Origin: Caulobacterales bacterium
Lineage (GTDB): Bacteria; Pseudomonadota; Alphaproteobacteria; Caulobacterales; Parvularculaceae
Reading direction: 5' to 3'
Length of the DNA: 64,000 nt
NCBI GenBank assembly: GCA_020638525.1
Contig: JACKIL010000012.1
Coordinates: forward strand, 5,001-69,000
Below, in pieces: positions 44,178-52,538 of this stretch (the stretch's first letter is position 1; each line of letters opens with the position of its first letter). Both the position numbers and the translations under genes were made by a program. The notes under the pieces are model-generated. The model was not told the origin of the DNA, made no database searches, and saw only the letters and a program-made list of their open reading frames with translations.

Positions 44178-44220
44178 GCATCTTCCGTAGCATCAGGAAG
44201 AACGCGCATTTACAGTGAAA

Positions 44221-45084
44221 TCATTGCGCGGCCTTCATGGCGCGGTCGACGAGGAAGGCGTGTATTGCTTCGACTTCTTCGTCCGTGAAATGAACAAACC
44301 TGTCGCGCGCGACGTCGTCCATGAGTTCCAGATCACGCCCGCCGAGCGGTTCGCCCGTACGCAAAAGATGTGCGAAAGCGTCTGACGGATAGGCGGCGGC
44401 GATTGTCAGATCGGGCGGAAGCCCGGGGCCCGGTCCTTCGGGAGCGCCTTCGAAGTTAATGCCATGGCATTCGCTGCAGGCGATGCGGGCGAGATATTCG
44501 CCGAGCTCGAGCTGGTTTGAAAAATCATAGATGCGCTGCGGCGCATTGTGATCGATTGTCGAGGCTTCAGGCGGGTACAGTCCCTGAAGGAATTCTATCC
44601 GGCCCAAAATCCATGTTTCCGATCGGGGCAGGCGCTCCCCCTTATCGGGCATTGTACGGATGTAAGAGATGATGGCCGACAGGTCTTCGTGGCGCATGTC
44701 GTAGAAGGCCGGCGACGGCATGCCGATGACGCTGCGTCCGTTCGGCTTGACGCCATGCCGGATGGAGCGAGCGAAGTCTTCATCGCTATACGTCGCCGCC
44801 AGGCGAGGGAGATTCGCGGTCGTCATGCGATAGACGAAGCGCGCCTCGCCGAAGAGCTTGCCGTTGAGGTCCGCGCTATGACATCCGCGGCAGCCAGCGA
44901 CTTCGCTCATCCTTCGCCCGTGATCGATGACCGCTGCGTCTGTCGAATGAGTGATCGAGATCGCGGGGACCGAGTATTTCCGCGCGATGATTCGCTCGCC
45001 CAGCAGCCAGACCGCCGCATAGCTCGCCAGAGCGAGCCCGCCCAGCGCGGCGGCCGTGATGGCCGCAATCTTCAGTGGCTTCAT
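44221..45084 (-). CDS. Membrane-anchored diheme c-type cytochrome
   Basis: A 287-residue protein with one N-terminal membrane anchor (residues 6-28) and two cytochrome c domains, haem sites CRGCH at 65-69 and CSECH at 203-207. Likely sixth ligands are methionines in GMPSPAF and LMDD. It resembles the cytochrome subunits of periplasmic alcohol or aldehyde dehydrogenases, but no dehydrogenase is adjacent. It lies on the opposite strand inside the otherwise conserved hisD ... UPF0262 cluster, so it looks inserted. Confidence 0.88.
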   Translation of the reverse strand: MKPLKIAAITAAALGGLALASYAAVWLLGERIIARKYSVPAISITHSTDAAVIDHGRRMSEVAGCRGCHSADLNGKLFGEARFVYRMTTANLPRLAATYSDEDFARSIRHGVKPNGRSVIGMPSPAFYDMRHEDLSAIISYIRTMPDKGERLPRSETWILGRIEFLQGLYPPEASTIDHNAPQRIYDFSNQLELGEYLARIACSECHGINFEGAPEGPGPGLPPDLTIAAAYPSDAFAHLLRTGEPLGGRDLELMDDVARDRFVHFTDEEVEAIHAFLVDRAMKAAQ

Positions 45085-45218
45085 GACAGCTCCCCCGAAC
45101 CGAAGGCCCCAGGGTATCCCGGAACCGGGGCGCCGGATAGCTGGCCACGGAGTGTGACGGCGGGCGTGACGGCGGGGCCTGACGCGGCTAGAACCGGTCC
45201 CGATCGATCAGGGGCCCC

Positions 45219-45707
45219 ATGACCGGCGAGACCGAGAGCGCAAACCCGATGCGAATCGTCAAGATCGAGCTTGACGAGCGCAGCCTTGCGCGCGCGACCG
45301 CCGATATCGAGCACGAACGAAAAGTCGCCGTGTACGATCTGCTCGAGGAGAATTGCTTTGAGCCGGTCGGCGCGGGCGAGGGCCCGTTCGAGCTGCGCCT
45401 GTCGATCGTCGAGCGCCGGCTCGTTTTCGAAGTGCGGCGCGAAGGCGGCGAGCCGGTGGGGCAGGTGCATCTGTCGATGACGCCCTTCCGCAAGATCATC
45501 AAAGACTACTTCATGCTGTGCGAGAGCTATTACGACGCGATCCGCAACGCCGCGCCGGCGCAGATCGAGACTGTCGATATGGCGCGCCGCTCCATGCACA
45601 ATGAAGGGTCCGACATTCTGCGCGAGCGCCTGCAGGACAAGATCCACCTCGATGAAAACACGGCGCGCCGCCTTTTCACGCTCATCTGCAGTTTCCACCT
45701 TCGTTAG
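45219..45707 (+). CDS. UPF0262 family protein
   Basis: A 162-residue alphaproteobacterial protein of unknown function, usually just after hisD. Recognisable parts are RIVKIELDERSL, HERKVAVYDLLEEN, FRKIIKDYFMLCESYYDAIR and ARRLFTLICSFHLR. An alternative start at 45249 (MRIVKI) is possible. A low-molecular-weight phosphatase gene begins 8 bases after the stop. Confidence 0.9.
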   Translation: MTGETESANPMRIVKIELDERSLARATADIEHERKVAVYDLLEENCFEPVGAGEGPFELRLSIVERRLVFEVRREGGEPVGQVHLSMTPFRKIIKDYFMLCESYYDAIRNAAPAQIETVDMARRSMHNEGSDILRERLQDKIHLDENTARRLFTLICSFHLR

Positions 45708-45715
45708 GCCCGTTC

Positions 45716-46141
45716 ATGGTCAAGTCAGTTCTCTTCGCCTGCAATCTCAACTCCGTGCGCTCGCCGATGGCCGCCGCGATTCTGCGCGCCAGGGCGGGCG
45801 AGACGCTCAGGGTCGATTCGGCGGGCGTCTATGAAGGCGGGCTCGACCCGTTCATTGAGGCTGTGCTTGGGGAAATCGGCGTCTCATTGGCTGAGCACGA
45901 GCCGAAGGCGATGAATGCGCTCGATCTTTCGAAATTCGACCTCGCCATCGCGTTGACGCCGGAAGCGGCCGCCGAAGCGCGCCGTTTCCTGCCGCGGGAG
46001 CGCGTCGAATTCTGGGATATCGAGAATCCGTCTGACATTCGCGGGGGGCGCGATCAGCTGATGGCGGCCTATCGGGGCGTCCGTGAGGACCTTGAGGCCC
46101 GGCTTAAGGCCCGATTTCCCGAGATTTATCAAAAGCCTTGA
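45716..46141 (+). CDS. Low-molecular-weight protein tyrosine phosphatase-like protein
   Basis: A 141-residue protein with the phosphatase/arsenate reductase P-loop Cx5R as CNLNSVRSP at residues 9-17. It is shorter than the usual enzyme but has the C-terminal acid region in EFWDIENPSDIRGG. It could be a tyrosine phosphatase or arsenate-reductase-like protein. It always follows UPF0262 in this synteny. Confidence 0.88.
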   Translation: MVKSVLFACNLNSVRSPMAAAILRARAGETLRVDSAGVYEGGLDPFIEAVLGEIGVSLAEHEPKAMNALDLSKFDLAIALTPEAAAEARRFLPRERVEFWDIENPSDIRGGRDQLMAAYRGVREDLEARLKARFPEIYQKP

Positions 46142-46236
46142 TTTTATTGGGCGGCGCGACCATTTTCCCGCAACGCCGATCCGGGGGCCAGCAGGCTTGC
46201 CTGAAAGGGAAGAGGATCGCCTGATCTGAGGAGCGA

Positions 46237-46455
46237 ATGGCGAAAGAAGAACTATTGGAATTCGAAGGCGTCGTGGAAGAACTGCTTCCCAACGCGACCT
46301 TTCGGGTTCGACTCGAAAATGGCCACGAGATCATCGCCCATACGGCGGGCAAGATGCGCAAAAACCGCATCCGCGTGCTCGCCGGGGATAAGGTCCTCAT
46401 TGAAATGTCGCCCTACGATCTGACGAAGGGGCGCGTCACCTACCGATTCAAATAA
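46237..46455 (+). CDS. infA: Translation initiation factor IF-1
   Basis: The 72-residue single OB-fold factor that binds the ribosomal A site on the 30S subunit. Sequence KEELLEFEGVVEELLPNATFRVRLENGHEI and DLTKGRVTYRFK is diagnostic and of full length. Maf follows 11 bases later. Confidence 0.98.
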   Translation: MAKEELLEFEGVVEELLPNATFRVRLENGHEIIAHTAGKMRKNRIRVLAGDKVLIEMSPYDLTKGRVTYRFK

Positions 46456-46466
46456 TCCGGTCGGCG

Positions 46467-47045
46467 ATGAAGCCGCCGCTCATCCTCGCCAGCGCCAGCC
46501 CGAGACGGCGGGCGCTTCTCGCGCAGATCGGCGTGACGCCGGATCGCATCGTCACTTCAGGCGTTGATGAAGCCGAATATCCGGGCGAGCTCGCTGCGGA
46601 TGTCGCGGGGCGTCTTGCTTCTGAGAAGGCGGCCTCCGTCGCTGCGGAAAATCCGGGCGCGCTCGTGCTCGCCGCTGACACAGTCGTTGGCGTCGGGCGG
46701 CGCATTCTGCCGAAAGCGGAAGATGAAGCGACGGCGCGCGCCTGTCTCGACCTTCTCTCTGGCCGCGCGCACCGGGTCTATACGGGCGTCGCGCTTGCCG
46801 GCCCGGGCGATGAGCGCCGCCTTCGCGTTGTCGAGACGCGCGTGAAGGTGAAGCGCCTCACGCCCTCCGACATCGATCGTTATGTCGCGAGCGGCGAGTG
46901 GAACGGCAAGGCCGGCGGCTATGGAATCCAGGGCGCGTTCGAAGCCCATGTGATCAAGATCATTGGCTCCTATTCGAACATTGTCGGCCTGCCGCTTTAT
47001 GAAACGGCGTGTCTGCTCGAGGGCGCCGGCTGGCGGGCGTCGTGA
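46467..47045 (+). CDS. maf: Maf family nucleotide pyrophosphatase
   Basis: A 192-residue house-cleaning enzyme that hydrolyses non-canonical nucleoside triphosphates. It opens with ILASASPRRRALLAQIG and has LAADTVVGVGRRIL, both family hallmarks. Its TGA overlaps the GTG start of the RNase E/G-like gene, implying translational coupling. Confidence 0.94.
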   Translation: MKPPLILASASPRRRALLAQIGVTPDRIVTSGVDEAEYPGELAADVAGRLASEKAASVAAENPGALVLAADTVVGVGRRILPKAEDEATARACLDLLSGRAHRVYTGVALAGPGDERRLRVVETRVKVKRLTPSDIDRYVASGEWNGKAGGYGIQGAFEAHVIKIIGSYSNIVGLPLYETACLLEGAGWRAS

Positions 47046-48256
47046 CGCGCGTTCTCTACATTGAATGCGGTGCGGCCGAGACGCGAAGCGCGTTCATCAT
47101 TGATGATGTCGTGATGCGCCTGTGGTTCGCGCCGGCGCGCGGCGATGAAACGCTGCCGCGCCCCGCAGAAGCCGGCGACGTTTATCTCGGCCGCGTGCGG
47201 ACGATTTCGAAATCACTGAATGCGGCTTATGTCGACATCGGTGAGGCGGATGACGCCTTTCTGCAACTGAAGAAGGGCGAAAAAGCGCCAGTGGAAGGCG
47301 CGCGCGTCGTCGTTTCGGTGAAGCGGCCTGCGCTTGGCGCAAAAGGCGCGCTCCTTACGCTCAGAACGCCAAGCGGATCGCCCAGCGCAGAAGAAGAACT
47401 CGCCGCACGGGCGGATTCGCTCGCGGCGCCGGCGCGTCTCGCCGGCGGCGAGGATGCAACGCTCGCCGCATTTCGCTCCATCAAGCCGGCGGCGGTTGAT
47501 GAGATCGTCATCGACTCCGTCGAAGCGGCGGGCGCGCTGCGGACCTTTCTCGCTGCCGCGGGCGCCAAGGCGCCGAAGCTTGTCACCGCGCCGGTATCCT
47601 TCCGCGATCTCGGCGTCGACGAGGCGATTGAAGTCGCGCTAGAGCGTTTCGTCTCGCTCGACGGCGGCGCGCGCCTCACTTTCGATGAGACCGAAGCAAT
47701 GACGGTCGTCGATATCGACAGCGCTGGCGCGTCGAACGCCAATGACAGGATCAACCTTGCGGCGGCGAGGGCGCTCTTTCCGGAGCTTTCGAGGCGCGGG
47801 GCGGGCGGGCGCATTCTCGTTGACTTCCTGCCGCCTTCGGGCGCCAAGGCGCGCGCATCGCTCTTCGATTTCCTCGCGAGCGCCGCCAAGGGCGCTTTCC
47901 CGGGGCGCGCAGGAAAACTCTCCGTAGACGGCGTATTCGATTTTAATGCGCCGCGTGAGGCGCCGACTCTGCTTGAGCGTGCAAGCGAGACTGTGACCCG
48001 AAAAGGGTGGATCCGCGAGGGCAGGCGCCTGTCGACGGACTGGCTCGCGAAGGCGGCGATCCGAGCGCTTGAGAACGCTCTCGCGACGCGACCTTCTGCA
48101 AGGCTCCGCCTTCTCTGCGGGGCGGCGCTTGGCGCTTATCTTGGCGAACGCCCGCAATGGCGCGAGCGGCTCGCCGCGCGTTTCGGCGCGCGGTTTGATA
48201 TTGTCGACGACGCAGACTTGGAGGAGCGCAGCTTCGATGTCTCCGAAATCCGATAA
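47042..48256 (+). CDS. Short ribonuclease E/G-family protein
   Basis: A 404-residue endonuclease-like protein starting at GTG 47042 that overlaps the maf stop. It has an S1-like domain near residues 36-100 (GDVYLGRVRTISKSLNAAYVDIGEADDAFL) and the RNase E/G catalytic acid segment TVVDIDSAGASNANDRINLAA, with the second acid in ILVDFLPP. It is shorter than E. coli RNase G and ends without a CPxC zinc-link. So it is probably a catalytically capable but non-tetrameric variant; this needs care. It belongs to the infA-maf-RNase-yacG run. Confidence 0.85.
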   Translation: MTRVLYIECGAAETRSAFIIDDVVMRLWFAPARGDETLPRPAEAGDVYLGRVRTISKSLNAAYVDIGEADDAFLQLKKGEKAPVEGARVVVSVKRPALGAKGALLTLRTPSGSPSAEEELAARADSLAAPARLAGGEDATLAAFRSIKPAAVDEIVIDSVEAAGALRTFLAAAGAKAPKLVTAPVSFRDLGVDEAIEVALERFVSLDGGARLTFDETEAMTVVDIDSAGASNANDRINLAAARALFPELSRRGAGGRILVDFLPPSGAKARASLFDFLASAAKGAFPGRAGKLSVDGVFDFNAPREAPTLLERASETVTRKGWIREGRRLSTDWLAKAAIRALENALATRPSARLRLLCGAALGAYLGERPQWRERLAARFGARFDIVDDADLEERSFDVSEIR

Positions 48257-48446
48257 GCCGGCGCCGCAACCGGGCGCCAAAGCCGCAGAGTGCCCCATCT
48301 GCGGCAAGCCGGCCGCGCCTGACTATGCGCCGTTCTGCTCGAAGCGCTGCGCCGATATCGATCTCCATCGCTGGCTTTCGGGCAGCTACGCTATTCCCGC
48401 CGTCGAGGATGACGGCGATATCGACGATGGCGGTGAGGGCGAGTAA
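48237..48446 (+). CDS. yacG: DNA gyrase inhibitor / zinc-binding protein YacG
   Basis: A 69-residue zinc-finger protein with CPICGKPAAPDYAPFCSKRC, the four-cysteine site of YacG, followed by DIDLHRWLSGSYAIP. YacG binds GyrB in E. coli. It overlaps the end of the RNase gene by 20 bases with its own GGAGGAG ribosome site. The tail is acidic. Confidence 0.95.
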   Translation: MSPKSDKPAPQPGAKAAECPICGKPAAPDYAPFCSKRCADIDLHRWLSGSYAIPAVEDDGDIDDGGEGE

Positions 48447-48509
48447 AGCCCTTCAACTTGCGTGATCATTGGCGCGACCTTAGTCTCCTCTGGAGTAGAG
48501 GGGGCGGTT

Positions 48510-49661
48510 ATGCTGGGGCGTTCAAGTAAAAAACGAATAATCTTGCCGATTGGCGCGGCGCTGCTGGCGTTCTCATTCGCCCTGCCGGTCGCCGCCGCAG
48601 CCGATTATGCGGAGGAATACCGCCAATATAACGAGGCGCTCGCCGTGGGCGATCAGGATGCGGCGACGGTTCACGCGCTCGCCGCTTGGAAGGGCGCCGA
48701 AGCGGCGTTGGGTGATCATAGAACCACAGCGATCCTCGCTTATAATTACGGTCAGCAAGTTCTTTTCGAGGCGCCGTCCGAAGCGCTTCCGGCGCTGCAG
48801 CGTGCGAAGGAATTGCTGGATTCAGGCGTTGCGGCGCTGCCGGTTGAAGATCTCGATGTCTATCTCGCCTATGCGGTCATGGTGACAGGCGGAGGAAGAA
48901 AGTCCGACGCTGAAGCGTTGCGTGCAGCGCTGGCGGCGCGGGATAGCGCGGGGATTCCGCCGGCCTATGAGATTGCGCGCATTTGGCTGGAGCTTTCGCT
49001 GAACGACGTAGGAAGGAGTAAGCTTTCCGAAGCGATCAGCGGCGCCGCGCGCGCCGAGAGGATGTTCGCCGAAACGGCGCCGCAGGCCTATCGCCAGAGA
49101 GGCCTTGCGATCATGGTGCAGGGAATGTCGAAGCTAATTCCCGAGCCGCGCAGTAGTTTGACGATAAAGGCGGCGCATGCAGATTTTCTACGGGCGTGGA
49201 GATTGTTCCCTACACAGAAGGATATCGATACGTTCGATTCTGTTTTCGCCAAAATTATCGCCTGGGATTACGCAGCGCACGTCGCCTACGTAAACTTGAG
49301 ATACGATGAATCGTTGACGCCAGGAGACGTGCTTCCGCACACGTTCTCCAATCTTCCGCCGATACTGGAGAATTCGACGTGGGAGAAGCAATGCGCGCAT
49401 TTGTGGGAAGAACGCAAACCGCCGAAATATCCCAGAGAGGCCTTGAGGCGTGGCTCTCTTGGGTCCGTCTTCATAGGATATCACCTGACCGAAGATGGCC
49501 GCGTAAGGGACGCAAGAGTCCTCGCGGAAGTTCCGAGCGGGAAGTTTGCCGCGGCAGTTTTGAAATCCATGCAGGAATGGCGGCATGTCCTGCCAATGGA
49601 TACGCGGCCGGAGTGCATGCTCAACCAAGTCAATTACTTCACATTCGAAGTTCGTTACTGA
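48510..49661 (+). CDS. Secreted protein with C-terminal TonB-like domain
   Basis: A 383-residue exported protein: signal peptide (cleaved near AAAA), a helical TPR-like middle region (residues 30-270) and a C-terminal TonB-C-like domain (PPKYPREALRRGSLGSVFIGYHLTEDGRVRDARVL). As it lacks a membrane anchor beyond the signal, it is more likely a periplasmic TonB-like or scaffold protein than a true energy transducer. Start at 48510 has GAGGGGGCGG upstream. No exbB/exbD genes are adjacent. Confidence 0.75.
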   Translation: MLGRSSKKRIILPIGAALLAFSFALPVAAAADYAEEYRQYNEALAVGDQDAATVHALAAWKGAEAALGDHRTTAILAYNYGQQVLFEAPSEALPALQRAKELLDSGVAALPVEDLDVYLAYAVMVTGGGRKSDAEALRAALAARDSAGIPPAYEIARIWLELSLNDVGRSKLSEAISGAARAERMFAETAPQAYRQRGLAIMVQGMSKLIPEPRSSLTIKAAHADFLRAWRLFPTQKDIDTFDSVFAKIIAWDYAAHVAYVNLRYDESLTPGDVLPHTFSNLPPILENSTWEKQCAHLWEERKPPKYPREALRRGSLGSVFIGYHLTEDGRVRDARVLAEVPSGKFAAAVLKSMQEWRHVLPMDTRPECMLNQVNYFTFEVRY

Positions 49662-49778
49662 GCGCCCCAGAGCGAGCGGCTTTGCGGCGAATCGGGCAGT
49701 CGGGGGGATCGCGACGCCATTCGCGTGACCAGACAGCCGAGCAGCACCAACACAACCCACCGGTGTATTTACTCAACT

Positions 49779-49792
49779 ATGTTATGTGATAT
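49779..49792 (+). promoter_or_regulatory. Possible Zur/Fur-type operator upstream of the small CPVC protein gene
   Basis: ATGTTATGTGATAT has one good Zur-type half-site (ATGTTAT) and a degenerate second half. It lies 50 bases before the ATG of a two-gene unit that encodes a Fur-family regulator, so autoregulation is plausible. One copy and a partial match only. Confidence 0.4.
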
Positions 49793-49842
49793 CGTCCATT
49801 TTTCCGGGAGAGCTGACGCCGTTCGGGCGTCGGGGACGGGCG

Positions 49843-50145
49843 ATGAGCGACAGGGTCAAATTCATCGGCGCCATGATGGCCGCGTGCATCGCCTTGCTGG
49901 CGATGGCGCTGACCGCCATTCATGTCGCGTCGGCAGGCGGCCTTGCCGGGCATGATGAAGCGACATGCCCCGTATGCGTCGCGTCGCGAGAGGCGGGGCC
50001 TGCCATCGCTCCTTCGCCGTCCGTGCTCGTTCTTGTTGCACTCATCATCATCGAAATGCTCCTCCTCCTGGAGCCTCAAGCCGCCTGCCGAAGCTGCGCA
50101 GCATCGGGGCCGAAATCCGTACGCGGACCGCCTGCCGCTTTCTGA
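49843..50145 (+). CDS. Small membrane protein with CPVC motif, unknown function
   Basis: A 100-residue protein with two hydrophobic segments (residues 6-28 and 53-72). Between them is a periplasm- or cytoplasm-facing loop carrying HDEATCPVC, a likely metal or thiol site, and a further CRSC near the C-terminus. I do not recognise a named family. It lies 58 bases before the Fur-family gene on the same strand, hinting at a metal-related role. Confidence 0.6.
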   Translation: MSDRVKFIGAMMAACIALLAMALTAIHVASAGGLAGHDEATCPVCVASREAGPAIAPSPSVLVLVALIIIEMLLLLEPQAACRSCAASGPKSVRGPPAAF

Positions 50146-50203
50146 GTTCGTGCATGCAGGAAAAGCGGCGCGCCCGGACCGGGCGTGAGACGGAGGACAG
50201 GCG

Positions 50204-50665
50204 ATGCCTCGCAAGAAACAAGCGGGCGGCCAAGGATCCGGCGGCGAAGGGTCTGACGGTCAGGACAAAAGCGGCAGGAAGAAGCGCGGCCTCTCGCGCA
50301 ATGAGAAGATCATTCTCAGTAAGTTGAGAGAGGCCGATAGACCGCTCAAGGCGTATGAGATGTTGGAGCTCGCGCGCCCGGATGGTTTCACCGCGCCGAT
50401 GACGGTCTATCGCGCGTTGCGTGGCCTCATTGCGCTGGGCCTCGCGAAGAAGATCGCGCGACTAAACGCCTTCGTTGCGGTGACGGAGGAAGATGGCGAC
50501 CGCATTGACGCCTATCTCATATGCCGGCGTTGCGGGCGCACGGACGCGCGGCCGATCGAACGCCACGCGTTCATCTCCATGCTTGGCGCGGAGGATATGC
50601 CGGTCGACGATGTCTTCATCGAAGTATTCGGCGCCTGCACCGTTTGCGCATCCGCGCCCGCATGA
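50204..50665 (+). CDS. Fur-family (Zur-like) transcriptional regulator lacking sensory metal ligands
   Basis: A 153-residue regulator with a basic, glycine-rich N-terminal tail, a winged helix (RPLKAYEMLELARPDGFTAP, MTVYRALRGL) and a dimerisation domain. Structural zinc cysteines are kept: Cys107/Cys110 and Cys145/Cys148. Aligned by eye with E. coli Zur, the sensing residues His77, Cys88, His96 and Glu111 appear as Lys82, Val93, no His near 99-102, and Thr113/Asp114. Other Fur members use other positions, so some sensing may remain. It shares a unit with the small CPVC membrane protein. Confidence 0.87.
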   Translation: MPRKKQAGGQGSGGEGSDGQDKSGRKKRGLSRNEKIILSKLREADRPLKAYEMLELARPDGFTAPMTVYRALRGLIALGLAKKIARLNAFVAVTEEDGDRIDAYLICRRCGRTDARPIERHAFISMLGAEDMPVDDVFIEVFGACTVCASAPA

Positions 50666-50669
50666 AAAA

Positions 50670-50694
50670 CGCCTGCCTTCGGGGAAGGCAGGCG
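50670..50694. terminator. Bidirectional terminator between the Fur-family and EF-hand genes
   Basis: A perfect 11-bp stem CGCCTGCCTTC / GAAGGCAGGCG with loop GGG lies between two convergent genes. A-rich sequence precedes it and CATTTTA follows it, so it can work in both directions. Confidence 0.85.
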
Positions 50695-50722
50695 CATTTT
50701 ACTTTCTGACGGAAGCGCGGGG

Positions 50723-51301
50723 TTAGGAAGAGGCCTTGCCCCAGACGAGCGCGGCGAATTGCGCTTTCTCGGCGTCGTCGAGCGCGTTGTCGTCGTTCGC
50801 GTCGGCTTCATCGAAGCTCGCAAGTCGGGCTTTAATGAGCGTCTTCTCGTTGATCGTGTCTTTGCCGTCGCTCAGCGCGACGAAGAATTCTTCCGGCGTC
50901 GGTTCGTCGGTCGCCGCTTCCTCAGCCTGTTCGGCTTCTGCAACGACGGTCTCCGCGACGTCAGACGCGACAGTCGCACCTTCCACCGGCGTCTCGGCGG
51001 AGGCCAAAGTCGCTGCGTCTTCAGCGGATTGATATTCGAGCTGGGCCGCGGCGAAGGCGACGAATTCGTCCTGGCTGATTTTTCCGTCCGCATCGGCGTC
51101 GGCGAGCGTGAACTCCTTCTGGCCGTATTCGCGCGCGTCGTCTTTCGTCGTCACCGCCAGAGCGTCAAGAACGTTCTGCGGCGGAACGGTCATTTCTTCC
51201 GCGCTCGGCGCGGTCGTTTGCGGGGTCATGTCGTCCTGCGCAATCGCAATGCCGCCAGCAATCGCCGCCACGGAAACAGCGGAAAGAATCCTTACGATCA
51301 T
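50723..51301 (-). CDS. Secreted EF-hand calcium-binding protein
   Basis: A 192-residue acidic protein with a signal peptide (cleaved near AIAQ). Two EF-hand loops are clear: DADADGKISQDE near residue 70 and DANDDNALDDAE near residue 170. Between them is a long Ala/Glu-rich, probably helical or flexible part. It likely binds calcium in the periplasm or outside the cell. The start at 51301 follows AGGAG. Its role is unknown. Confidence 0.87.
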   Translation of the reverse strand: MIVRILSAVSVAAIAGGIAIAQDDMTPQTTAPSAEEMTVPPQNVLDALAVTTKDDAREYGQKEFTLADADADGKISQDEFVAFAAAQLEYQSAEDAATLASAETPVEGATVASDVAETVVAEAEQAEEAATDEPTPEEFFVALSDGKDTINEKTLIKARLASFDEADANDDNALDDAEKAQFAALVWGKASS

Positions 51302-51489
51302 TTCTGATTCTCCTGATCCTGATTCGAGAGTCTGCGTTGAGAATTTGGGTCTTGCGCGCCGCCCACGGACGATCCGCGCCAACGGCGTGACCATGCTGAG
51401 CGTCGTTCTTCATTGGTAGTTAAGCCTTGGTCATGACAAATCGGTCATGAGCGACGGAATCCGCTGGGGCGCGCGCCGGTTGCAGCCCG

Positions 51490-52533
51490 CTATTCGTTCC
51501 CGTCGTAAAGCTCGCGAATATTCACGGAAGAATTGTTGCCGAGCGCTTCGTAATTCGCAGCGATCCACGCTTCAGCGATTTTCGCCCCGCGCTCTTTCAA
51601 ATCGGTAAGGAAACTCCAGTCGACATTGAATTTGCTGGCCGCCGACATTTCCTGCAGCGCTTCATCGCTGCGGACTGAGTGGATGCGAATGTTCTTCAGC
51701 CGGTCGCGATATTCGTCCTTCAGCCAGCCATGACCGAGAAGTTTATGCACGAATCCGATCGCGCGCAGTTCGCCGAGGAGCGCTGCGTTGAAGCTGATTT
51801 CATTGACGCGGTCCATAATGTCCGACGCCGACTCGGGCAGTTTCTCCCGCGTCAACGGATTGACGTGAACGATGACGATGTCCTGCGATTCCGATTCATA
51901 GAAGAAAGGGAAGAGGACGGGATTGCCCATATAGCCGCCATCCCAATAGTGCTCGCCGTCGACTTCGACCGCCTGAAACAGAAAGGGCAGGCAGGCGGAA
52001 GCGAGCACCGCGTCGATCGAAACGTCCGCCGTGCGGAAGACATGCACTTTTCCGGAACGCACATTCGTCGCGGAGATATAAAGCTTGGCGCGCTTGCACT
52101 CGCGCAATTCATCGAAGTCGATGCAGCGCTTCAGAATGTCTTTCAACGGATTGATGTCGAACGGATTGAACTGGTAAGGCGAAAGCGCGCGCGTGAACGT
52201 GTCGAACATCAGTTGCGATACGGAGTTTCCGATTTCCGCAAGATTGTTCGTCAGGCTCCACGGCATGCGCGGGATCGGGCTATAGAGGCTTCCCGCATTC
52301 GCGACTGCGCGCCAGACTTCTTCGAGTTTCTTACGCGCGCCGTCGCGCCCGTCGAGATGAAGGCCATAGGCGAGGGAGACAGCGTTGACCGCGCCCGCGC
52401 TGGTGCCGGAGATCGAGTCGAATTCAAGCCGCTCGTCCTGCAACAGGCGGTCGATTACGCCCCAGGTGACGGCGCCGTGGGCGCCGCCGCCCTGCAGGGC
52501 GAGGTTGATGCGCTTTGCGTTCGAGCGCGCCAT
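51490..52533 (-). CDS. Patatin-like phospholipase family protein
   Basis: A 347-residue lipid acyl hydrolase. The oxyanion loop is GGGAHG, the nucleophile Ser is in GTSAG and the catalytic Asp in DGGYMGNP. It lies 5 bases downstream of bdhA, an arrangement common in alphaproteobacteria, so a link to polyhydroxybutyrate or membrane lipid turnover is inferred. No signal peptide is seen, so it is cytoplasmic. Confidence 0.9.
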   Translation of the reverse strand: MARSNAKRINLALQGGGAHGAVTWGVIDRLLQDERLEFDSISGTSAGAVNAVSLAYGLHLDGRDGARKKLEEVWRAVANAGSLYSPIPRMPWSLTNNLAEIGNSVSQLMFDTFTRALSPYQFNPFDINPLKDILKRCIDFDELRECKRAKLYISATNVRSGKVHVFRTADVSIDAVLASACLPFLFQAVEVDGEHYWDGGYMGNPVLFPFFYESESQDIVIVHVNPLTREKLPESASDIMDRVNEISFNAALLGELRAIGFVHKLLGHGWLKDEYRDRLKNIRIHSVRSDEALQEMSAASKFNVDWSFLTDLKERGAKIAEAWIAANYEALGNNSSVNIRELYDGNE

Positions 52534-52538
52534 CGCCG

